A stretch of 14,121 bases of DNA from VRUE01 sp035605695 (GTDB lineage: Bacteria > Actinomycetota > Thermoleophilia > Solirubrobacterales > 70-9). The stretch lies in assembly GCA_035605695.1 (NCBI GenBank), contig DATNGZ010000056.1, positions 1-14,121 on the forward strand, written 5' to 3'. The notes beneath the pieces are model-generated. The model was not told the DNA's origin, made no database searches, and worked only from the letters and a program-made list of their open reading frames with translations. Shown piece after piece: positions 6,575 to 13,201 of the stretch. Position 1 is the stretch's first letter. The number at the start of each line of letters is the position of its first letter. A program made the position numbers and the translations under genes.

Positions 6575-7374
6575 TGGGTGCCAATCCCGCCAGCCGCTGG
6601 GGCTTGCGAGTGCTCGGGCTCGGCTACCTGACGATGCTGCTGCTGATCCCGCTGGTGATGATCTTCTACAAGACCTTCGAAGACGGGATCGGGCCGCCGC
6701 TCGACGCGATCACCTCGCCCGACGGTCTGCACGCGCTGAAGCTGACGCTGCTGATGGTCGTGATCGCGGTGCCGCTCAACACGATCTTCGGGGTCGCCTG
6801 CGCGCTGCTCCTGGTCCGCCGCAAGTCGAAGGCGAACCCGGTGATCGACGCGATCATCAACCTCCCGTTCGCGGTCTCGCCGGTCGTCATCGGCCTCTCG
6901 CTCTTCCTCCTCTACGGAACCAGCGGCTGGTTCGCGTTCCTCGGCGAAAACGGGATCGAAATTCTCTTCTCGGTGCCGGGGATGGTCCTCGCCAGCATCT
7001 TCGTCTCGCTGCCGTTCGTGGTCCGCGAGACGGTGCCGGTGTTGCAGGAGATCGGCACCGACCAGGAGATGGCCGCCTCGACCCTCGGTGCAAACGGCTG
7101 GCAGACCTTTTGGAAGATCACCCTGCCGTCGATCCGCTGGGGCGTCGCTTACGGCATCGTCCTCACCACCGCGCGGGTGCTCGGCGAGTTCGGCGCGGTG
7201 ACGATCGTCTCCGGCTCGATCAGCGGGCAGACCCAGACCCTGCCGCTGTTCGTTGAGAAGCAGTACGCCAACTTCAACTCCACCGGCGCCTACGGCGCCT
7301 CCCTGGTGCTGGCGCTCCTGGCGCTGATCACCCTGTTCGCGATGAACCTGCTCAAACGAAAGGAGGACGCCTGA
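6574..7374 (+). CDS. cysW: Sulfate ABC transporter permease CysW
   Basis: A 266-aa partner permease of CysT and clearly its paralogue. Both have the pattern LKLT-(x)n-N-IFG-(x)n-LLVR in the first half and ARxLGEFG in the second. About six membrane segments are evident, starting near residue 12. The EAA loop is at about 165-188 (EMAASTLGANGW, then KITLPSIRWG). Family knowledge: with CysT it makes the heterodimeric channel energised by CysA. The ATG overlaps the cysT TGA by one base. GGAGGTG at 6560-6566, seven bases upstream, is a good ribosome binding site. It ends in KRKEDA, which also encodes the ribosome binding site for cysA. Confidence 0.94.
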   Translation: MGANPASRWGLRVLGLGYLTMLLLIPLVMIFYKTFEDGIGPPLDAITSPDGLHALKLTLLMVVIAVPLNTIFGVACALLLVRRKSKANPVIDAIINLPFAVSPVVIGLSLFLLYGTSGWFAFLGENGIEILFSVPGMVLASIFVSLPFVVRETVPVLQEIGTDQEMAASTLGANGWQTFWKITLPSIRWGVAYGIVLTTARVLGEFGAVTIVSGSISGQTQTLPLFVEKQYANFNSTGAYGASLVLALLALITLFAMNLLKRKEDA

Positions 7375-8414
7375 TGGGAATCTCAGTCGAGGGAGCAAAC
7401 AAGCGCTTCGGTGACTTTCAGGCGCTCGACGACGTATCGATCGATGTCCCCGACGGCTCGCTGACGGCTCTGCTGGGTCCCAGCGGCAGCGGCAAGTCCA
7501 CCCTGCTGCGGGCGATCGCCGGGCTCGAGGACCTGGACTCCGGGCAGGTGACGATCAACGGCGAGGACGCAACCGGGAAGCCGGCGCAAAAGCGCGGCGT
7601 CGGCTTCGTCTTCCAGCACTACGCCGCCTTCAAGCACATGACGGTCTACGACAACGTCGCCTTCGGCCTGAAGATTCGCAAGTGGGACAAGGCGAAGATC
7701 TCCACCCGCGTGCACGAGCTGCTCCAGCTGGTCCAGCTCGACGGCCTCGCCGGTCGTTACCCGTCGCAGCTCTCCGGCGGCCAGCGCCAGCGCATGGCCC
7801 TGGCCCGGGCGCTGGCGGTCGAGCCGCAGGTGCTGTTGCTCGACGAGCCCTTCGGCGCCCTCGATGCCAAGGTGCGCAAGGACCTGCGCACCTGGCTGCG
7901 CCGCCTCCACGAGGAGATGCACGTGACGACGATCTTCGTCACCCACGACCAGGAGGAGGCGATGGACGTCGCCGGCCAGCTCGTGGTGATGAACGAGGGA
8001 CGGGTCGAACAGTCGGGCACCGCTGACGAGCTCTATGAGCAGCCCGCGACCGAGTTCGTGATGAGCTTCGTCGGCGAGGTCAACCGGCTCGGCGAGAGCT
8101 ACGTGCGCCCGCACGACATGTCCGTCGCGCTCGACCGCGATGAGGGCGCCGAGGAGGCGATGGTGCAGCGCATCGTCGCCCTCGGCTTCGAGATCCGGGT
8201 CGAGTTCGTGCTCGCCGACGGCACCGAGGTCTGGGCCCAGCTGACCCGCGCCGAACTGCAAAAGCTGGAGCTGCGCGAGGGCCAGATCGTCTATCTGCGA
8301 CCCGGGCAGACCAAGAGCTTCAACGGTGATGTCCCGTCACCCGACGGCCATGGGGCCTCGACTCCCCATGGCCCCCCGGATGACGATGACGCAGAGGTAT
8401 CTGCAGCCGTCTGA
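7374..8414 (+). CDS. cysA: Sulfate ABC transporter ATP-binding protein CysA
   Basis: A 346-aa cytoplasmic ATPase that powers sulfate import. Every nucleotide-binding motif is intact: Walker A GPSGSGKST (35-43), Q-loop Q81, signature LSGGQ (133-137), Walker B LLLDEP (154-159), D-loop GALDAK (161-166) and switch H191. Residues 236-316 form a TOBE-like regulatory domain with the CysA-typical YVRPHDMSV (243-251). The tail from about 320 is disordered and Asp/Pro-rich and is encoded over a 10-bp inverted repeat. The start overlaps the cysW TGA by one base, and AAAGGAGGA at 7359-7367 sits six bases upstream. It is the last gene of the operon, followed by a strong hairpin. Confidence 0.96.
   Translation: MGISVEGANKRFGDFQALDDVSIDVPDGSLTALLGPSGSGKSTLLRAIAGLEDLDSGQVTINGEDATGKPAQKRGVGFVFQHYAAFKHMTVYDNVAFGLKIRKWDKAKISTRVHELLQLVQLDGLAGRYPSQLSGGQRQRMALARALAVEPQVLLLDEPFGALDAKVRKDLRTWLRRLHEEMHVTTIFVTHDQEEAMDVAGQLVVMNEGRVEQSGTADELYEQPATEFVMSFVGEVNRLGESYVRPHDMSVALDRDEGAEEAMVQRIVALGFEIRVEFVLADGTEVWAQLTRAELQKLELREGQIVYLRPGQTKSFNGDVPSPDGHGASTPHGPPDDDDAEVSAAV
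8346..8373 (+). repeat. Perfect 10-bp hairpin in the 3' end of cysA
   Basis: GGCCATGGGG (8346-8355) pairs perfectly with CCCCATGGCC (8364-8373) around an eight-base loop. It lies inside the codons for the disordered CysA tail (DGHGASTPHGPPD), 50 bases before the intergenic terminator hairpin. It may add 3'-end stability to the message, or simply reflect relaxed constraint on the tail. Confidence 0.6.
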
Positions 8415-8422
8415 AGAGGCGA

Positions 8423-8459
8423 GGGGCGGGGTGCGCTTTGCCGGGTGGCGCCCCGCCCC
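8423..8459. terminator. Bidirectional terminator between cysA and phoD
   Basis: GGGGCGGGG (8423-8431) and CCCCGCCCC (8451-8459) form a perfect 9-bp all-G/C stem around a 19-base loop, which can extend by two or three more pairs. It fills the 53-bp gap between two convergent genes and can serve both. Neither side has a T-run, so it is a U-less type. Confidence 0.65.
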
Positions 8460-8467
8460 AAACGCCG

Positions 8468-10111
8468 CTAGATCAGACGGCGCTCGAACGTCTTCTCGAG
8501 CGATTCCCCATCATCCTCGCCGGCGGCCGTCTTGTCGAGTCGAGCGATCGCATGGCGACCGTCGAGGCGCAGCGTCGCCACCTGGTTGTCGAAGTAGGGG
8601 CCCTCGAGTAGGCGCCAACCGATGCCGGGGTCGGGAGCACCGGCTAGACGGGCCAACCCCTGGGTTGCTTTGGTGAAGGCGGGGGAGAAGCCGGCGCTCA
8701 CGACCCTTCGCTCCTTCGCCTCGAGCGGGTTGCGATAGGGCGAGCAGACCGCTTGGTAGACCGCGCTTTTCACGCCCGCGCCGGGCTTGAAGCCGACCTC
8801 GCATAGGTAGGCGTGGTGGACGTCGCCGGAGAGCAGGACGATCGAGGCCGGTGCCTTGCCGCGGCGGCCGGAGCCGACCTCTTCGAGCAGCTCGCGCAGT
8901 CGCTGGAAGGAGAACTGGAAGGCGGCCCAGTGGTCGAAGTCGACGGCGCGGCGCAGCTTCTCACTGCCGCGCGCGGCCAGGCCGCCCCAGGCGCCATCGC
9001 AAAGTCGCTCGTTCCAGGCCTCGAGGTGATGGAAGCCGGGGGAGAGAAGGTAGGGGACGGTGGTGGCGAGGATGAGGTGGTCGAAGTCGCCGCTGGCGTG
9101 GTCGACGATCCAGTCCCAGACCTCGTCGTCGAACATCGAGCGACGCTCCTCGGTCAATACCCGGGAGGCGCGTGAGTCCATAAAGATCGCCCGCACGCCG
9201 TCGATGTCGCGGCAGAAGCTCCAACGCGTCCCCGCGGCCGTGGTGTCGATTTCCTTGGCCCAGCCCCGCAGGACGCCGGTCGCATCGGGATTGCCCCTCA
9301 CCTTTGCGTAGATCTCGTTGTCGTCAAGCTCGCGAGGGGAAAGGTTGCCGAGGTGCTGGTAGATCCAGTAGGTGGCGATGCCGTCGACTGCGCGCTCGTG
9401 CCACCACTCCTTGCGATCCATCTCCTCGTGCCAGGAGCGCGAAATGTTCCAGTCGTCGCTCATGTCGTGGTCGTCCCAGGCCATCGAGATCGAGACGGTC
9501 GAGAAGAGCCAGCGGATCATCGGGTCGCTCCAGCTCTCTTCGTAGAGCCAGCTGTACTCCTCGAAGTCGATTACCTCCTCGCCGGGAGGCTGACTGGTGT
9601 CACGGCGCGCCCGGATCTTCTCCCGGGTCCGCGGCGAGCCCTCGTCGACGTAGATCTGGTCGCCCAGCAGGAAGAGCAGCTCCGGCCACTTGCTGCGATC
9701 CCCCCGCGTCATCTGGGTCGCCAGAACGTGCAGGGCGTCGAGCTCGTGGCCGTCTTCGTCCTCGTCTTTGGTCAGGGTGTAGGGCTCTTCGTGGGGTACC
9801 GCCACCCGGCAGGAGCCGAAGCAGATGTCGAGCGCCTTGCCAGGAGAGAAGGTGCGGATCGCGCTCGGCGGCAGGTCGTGATCGGGCGCCGGCCAGTGCC
9901 GCTCGCCGTCGAGGGCGACCTCGTACTCGTAGAAGCCGCCGGGCTCGAGGCCCTCGATCCGGACCAGCGCGTAGTGGTGCCCCGCGACCGAGAAGGTCGG
10001 CTCGATCCGGCCAAGGATGCCGACCTCGCAGGGCTCACTGGTCTGGACCCAGATCGTCGCCTCGGTTTCTGAGACGTAACGGAGCAGAGGGCCAAGGACG
10101 AGCTTTGCCAT
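8468..10111 (-). CDS. phoD: PhoD-like metallophosphoesterase (alkaline phosphatase D family)
   Basis: A 547-aa enzyme predicted to hydrolyse phosphate mono- or diesters. Residues 1-90 form a small beta domain of the kind that precedes PhoD catalytic domains (LGPLLRYVSETEATIWVQT). The metal-binding core follows: FGSCR (98-102), LLGDQIYVDE (148-157), WDDHDMSDDWN (212-222) and LLSGDVHH (426-433), all matching PhoD family ligand motifs. Unlike classical Bacillus PhoD, it has no Tat or Sec signal, so as annotated it would be cytoplasmic. An in-frame TAG just upstream rules out a longer N-terminus. TAGGA seven bases upstream is a modest ribosome binding site; a stronger AAAAGGAGG (10131-10139) is 19 bases away, too far to be optimal. 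Its neighbourhood with pstSCA suggests phosphate scavenging. The substrate is not known. Confidence 0.88.
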   Translation of the reverse strand: MAKLVLGPLLRYVSETEATIWVQTSEPCEVGILGRIEPTFSVAGHHYALVRIEGLEPGGFYEYEVALDGERHWPAPDHDLPPSAIRTFSPGKALDICFGSCRVAVPHEEPYTLTKDEDEDGHELDALHVLATQMTRGDRSKWPELLFLLGDQIYVDEGSPRTREKIRARRDTSQPPGEEVIDFEEYSWLYEESWSDPMIRWLFSTVSISMAWDDHDMSDDWNISRSWHEEMDRKEWWHERAVDGIATYWIYQHLGNLSPRELDDNEIYAKVRGNPDATGVLRGWAKEIDTTAAGTRWSFCRDIDGVRAIFMDSRASRVLTEERRSMFDDEVWDWIVDHASGDFDHLILATTVPYLLSPGFHHLEAWNERLCDGAWGGLAARGSEKLRRAVDFDHWAAFQFSFQRLRELLEEVGSGRRGKAPASIVLLSGDVHHAYLCEVGFKPGAGVKSAVYQAVCSPYRNPLEAKERRVVSAGFSPAFTKATQGLARLAGAPDPGIGWRLLEGPYFDNQVATLRLDGRHAIARLDKTAAGEDDGESLEKTFERRLI

Positions 10112-10157
10112 CCGTTCGTCCTACCCAGATCCTCCTTTTGCACACGAGATGCTAATC

Positions 10158-10178
10158 TTGACTTAGATGGTCAATAAA
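10158..10178. promoter_or_regulatory. Dyad TTGAC-N7-GTCAA and shared element GGTCAATAAA upstream of phoD
   Basis: TTGAC (10158-10162) and GTCAA (10170-10174) form an inverted repeat with a seven-base spacer. Overlapping it is GGTCAATAAA (10169-10178), which occurs again at 11283-11292 between pstS and its divergent neighbour. On the phoD strand the element reads TTTATTGACC and could also act as a -35. The region separates phoD (-) from a small + strand gene, so it may control both. Confidence 0.45.
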
Positions 10179-10196
10179 CCCAGGAAAGGAGATCCG

Positions 10197-10430
10197 GTGA
10201 GCGGCCCACCCCCCCACACAACGTTCGTCTCGCGTGGCAGGCTGAATGGCGTTCTTCGCCAAGGACCCTCAGGAGGAGGGCCGGTTGAAGCCAGCGCCAC
10301 CCAGCCCGGACGCGAGCACAGCGTCGATGAGCTCGACACCCAGACGTTTGAAGCTCTCCACTACCGGGCCCGCCTGATCCTCGGCGAGCCCCTGCAGCGC
10401 CCCGGACGTTTCCAGCTCCGCGGGCACTAG
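10197..10430 (+). CDS. Small hypothetical protein (77 aa), possibly a frame-broken gene
   Basis: I do not recognise this product. GTG at 10197 is preferred over an in-frame ATG at 10167, because AGGAAAGGAG (10182-10191) sits five bases before the GTG and the ATG lies in a candidate operator. The second half (SVDELDTQTFEALHYRARLI, then LGEPLQRPGRF) has normal high-G/C third positions and could be a helix. The first half is Gly/Pro-rich and looks less gene-like. In that stretch a different frame, ATG at 10246 to a stop at 10377 (MAFFAKDPQEEGRLKPAPPS), looks more like real coding sequence. The two frames together suggest one gene broken by a small indel, or two overlapping small genes. Two strong hairpins follow the stop. 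Confidence 0.45.
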   Translation: MSGPPPHTTFVSRGRLNGVLRQGPSGGGPVEASATQPGREHSVDELDTQTFEALHYRARLILGEPLQRPGRFQLRGH

Positions 10431-10438
10431 CTCCCTCT

Positions 10439-10468
10439 AGACCCGACCGCCGTGGCGCGGTCGGGTCT
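10439..10468. terminator. Perfect 12-bp hairpin (first of a tandem pair)
   Basis: AGACCCGACCGC (10439-10450) pairs perfectly with 10457-10468 around CGTGGC, eight bases after the + strand stop at 10430. It probably ends transcription of the small + strand gene. No T-run follows. Confidence 0.65.
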
Positions 10469-10470
10469 GC

Positions 10471-10515
10471 CGATGGGCCTCAAAACGATCTATATCTTCG
10501 CTTTGAGGCCCATCG
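10471..10515. terminator. Perfect 14-bp hairpin (second of a tandem pair)
   Basis: CGATGGGCCTCAAA (10471-10484) pairs perfectly with TTTGAGGCCCATCG (10502-10515). Inside the 17-base loop, CGA (10486-10488) can also pair with TCG (10498-10500). It lies 13 bases beyond the stop of the - strand secreted protein gene and is best placed to terminate that gene, while the preceding hairpin serves the + strand. The A-run and T-run in the stem give it some intrinsic-terminator character. Confidence 0.7.
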
Positions 10516-10528
10516 ACCCCAGTTGGGA

Positions 10529-11212
10529 CTATTTGCCCGCTTTCGCGGTGCCGGTGGTTTCGGTCGGAATTTCTTCCGGGCGCTGCGGGTAGGCCTGCAC
10601 CGCCAGATTCCAGTTCTTCAGCGTGAAGGTGACGTTTTTCGCGCCCGCGTACTGGATCGCGACGGTGTGGCCGCCCTTTTGCAGGACCGTGGTCTGCATC
10701 ACCGTGTAAACCATCGGGGCCGGCGTCGGCGTGGCCGCGGTCGCCGGGGCGAAGTTGACTTTGCCGGTGGTCTGACCGTCGACCAGGATCTGGATCGGGC
10801 AGGCGAGTTCGGCGGTCGGTTTCGCCGCAGTGCAGGTCGCGTTACCGGAGAACGTGATCACCGCCGAGCCGGTGCCGGGGGTCCCGAACGAGGTGAAGGC
10901 GGTCGGGATGTAACCCGGCGTGGTCGCGCCGGAGGGCCCGAATACCGCCGTGCCCGCTGCGATCCCGACAACCGGGGTGAGCGGCACCTCGGCCTTCTTC
11001 ACGAATGTGTTGACGGCAGCTTTTTTCCTCAAGTAGAGGGTCGACGCTTTCTTATTGGTGACGTAGATCTGACCTGCTGCCTTCTTGGTGAGCAAGGACC
11101 CGGCGATCGACGAGCCGGCGAACGACGGCGTCACCGCGACCGCCGCGGCCAGCACCGCTGCCAGCGCTACCGCGGTGATAGCGCGGGGCGTGGGGAGTCT
11201 TCTTCTGAGCAA
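10529..11212 (-). CDS. Secreted protein of unknown function (227 aa)
   Basis: A Sec signal peptide is clear: basic MLRRRLPTPR, a hydrophobic Ala/Val core at 11-28, and a likely cut after SFA (residue 32). The mature part starts with a Lys-rich stretch of short repeated units (LLTKKAAGQIYVTNKKASTL, then YLRKK). It continues as a Thr/Gly/Val-rich region that looks like a beta sandwich. Two cysteines (C127, C138) could form a disulfide. The end is hydrophilic. I cannot assign a family. The TTG start at 11212 is supported by GGAGG five bases upstream (CCTCC at 11218-11222 on the + strand); no in-frame ATG fits the signal peptide. It is divergent from pstS, sharing a 159-bp upstream region, so it may respond to phosphate. 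Confidence 0.75.
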   Translation of the reverse strand: MLRRRLPTPRAITAVALAAVLAAAVAVTPSFAGSSIAGSLLTKKAAGQIYVTNKKASTLYLRKKAAVNTFVKKAEVPLTPVVGIAAGTAVFGPSGATTPGYIPTAFTSFGTPGTGSAVITFSGNATCTAAKPTAELACPIQILVDGQTTGKVNFAPATAATPTPAPMVYTVMQTTVLQKGGHTVAIQYAGAKNVTFTLKNWNLAVQAYPQRPEEIPTETTGTAKAGK

Positions 11213-11230
11213 TTGAACCTCCGTATTCAG

Positions 11231-11261
11231 GGGCCGCCGGAGTGGCCTCCAGGGCCGCCGG
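11231..11261. repeat. Direct repeat of GGGCCGCCGG, 21-bp spacing
   Basis: GGGCCGCCGG occurs at 11231-11240 and again at 11252-11261, exactly two helical turns apart, in the leader of the - strand secreted protein gene. It could bind a dimeric regulator or be simple GC-rich drift. Confidence 0.5.
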
Positions 11262-11282
11262 GGGAGCCTTCTTTAGTAAAGA

Positions 11283-11311
11283 GGTCAATAAAGTACAGAA
11301 GCTGGTAGGGT
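11283..11311 (+). promoter_or_regulatory. Candidate phosphate-responsive promoter of pstS
   Basis: GGTCAATAAA (11283-11292) is identical to the element upstream of phoD. An extended -10-like TGG-TAGGGT lies at 11303-11311. GGTCAA starts 23 bases before the -10 hexamer (17-bp spacing), so the element occupies the -35 position. PhoB/PhoP-type boxes are known to replace -35 at pst promoters. A perfect small palindrome CTTTAGTAAAG (11271-11281) adjoins it. The sequence does not match the Pho boxes I know from Escherichia or Streptomyces. Confidence 0.4.
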
Positions 11312-11351
11312 CATGTCGAGTAAGCCAATCAAGAAACTTCGGTACCCGGCA

Positions 11352-11361
11352 GGAAAGGAAG
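11352..11361 (+). promoter_or_regulatory. Ribosome binding site of pstS
   Basis: A purine-rich GGAAAGGAAG lies ten bases before the ATG at 11372 and supports that start. Confidence 0.6.
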
Positions 11362-11371
11362 CACAGTCGAG

Positions 11372-12205
11372 ATGAGAATCAAGTCCCTTGCCATATCGGT
11401 AATCGCCCTGATGGCGCTTGCCGTTCCGGCTTCTGCCGGCGCCGTGACCCTGATCGGGTCCGGCTCGGTCGCCGCGCAGCCAGTGCTGCAGGCGCTCTTC
11501 AGCACCTACACGAAGACGGTCAACAAAAAGGTCCACTTCGTCTACACCGCCAACGGAGGTAACGCTGGCGTCAAGGACGTCCAGAACGGCACCAGCCAGT
11601 TCGCCGGACAGGCCCGCACGCCGCTGCCGAGCGACGCCGGGACGACCTACATCAAGATGTTCCTCGACGGGCTCTGCATCGATGTCAACCCGAAGAACCA
11701 ACTGACTGACATCAGCATCCAGCAGACCCACGACATCTATCGGGGGCTGCTGACCAGCTGGGCCCAGGTTCCGGGCTCGGGGCTTGACACGACGATCGAT
11801 CCGGTCGGCCGTGACACCAATGGAGGGACCTACAACTTCTTCCTCCAGGCGGTGCTCAACAACGAACTGCCGTCCTCGAACGTCAACGCGCTGACCGCCG
11901 ACGGCCTCGTCGTCAACGCGGTCAAGCAGGACCCCAGCGCGATCGGCTACGACGGCCTTGCCTGGCAGGGCAAGGGTCAGAAGGCGCTGAAGGTCAACGG
12001 CGTTCCGTGCCAGGCCAACAAGATCAGCGTCGAGCCGCTCAAGTATCCGCTCTCGCGCTACCTCTTCCTGGTCCTTCCAACGGGAGTCAACAACCCGGCG
12101 CTGACCAAGTTCATCGACTGGGCGCGGCGCGACCCGGTCGCCGGTGAAGTGATCTCGAAGGCCGGCGGCGTACCCGCCTTCAACAAGAAAGCCAAGAAGA
12201 AGTAG
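11372..12205 (+). CDS. pstS: Phosphate ABC transporter substrate-binding protein PstS
   Basis: A 277-aa binding protein that captures inorganic phosphate outside the membrane for PstCA. Family marks include GSGSVAAQPVLQAL (29-42), YTANGGNAGVKDV (58-70), QFAGQARTPL (76-85) and the phosphate-loop-like GRDTNGGTYNFF (146-157). It is shorter than Escherichia coli PstS. The signal peptide (1-22, likely cut at ASA/GA) has no lipobox cysteine, unlike the sulfate-binding protein in the same window. In a single-membrane cell such a protein would not be lipid-anchored. The very basic C-terminus (NKKAKKK) might hold it to acidic surface polymers; that is inference. The stop codon directly abuts the pstC ATG. 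Confidence 0.93.
   Translation: MRIKSLAISVIALMALAVPASAGAVTLIGSGSVAAQPVLQALFSTYTKTVNKKVHFVYTANGGNAGVKDVQNGTSQFAGQARTPLPSDAGTTYIKMFLDGLCIDVNPKNQLTDISIQQTHDIYRGLLTSWAQVPGSGLDTTIDPVGRDTNGGTYNFFLQAVLNNELPSSNVNALTADGLVVNAVKQDPSAIGYDGLAWQGKGQKALKVNGVPCQANKISVEPLKYPLSRYLFLVLPTGVNNPALTKFIDWARRDPVAGEVISKAGGVPAFNKKAKKK

Positions 12206-13200
<995 letters not shown>

Positions 13201-13201
<1 letters not shown>

Noticed and set aside
6106..7398. Long - strand open frame opposite cysT and cysW
   Set aside because: It is rich in Arg, Asp, Gln and Glu and without domain signatures, while the + strand encodes clear permeases. Similar shadows lie opposite cysA, pstS and pstC.
10167..10196. ATG at 10167 as the start of the small + strand gene
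   Set aside because: No Shine-Dalgarno sequence precedes it and it lies within the TTGAC-N7-GTCAA dyad. The in-frame GTG at 10197 has a strong site five bases upstream.
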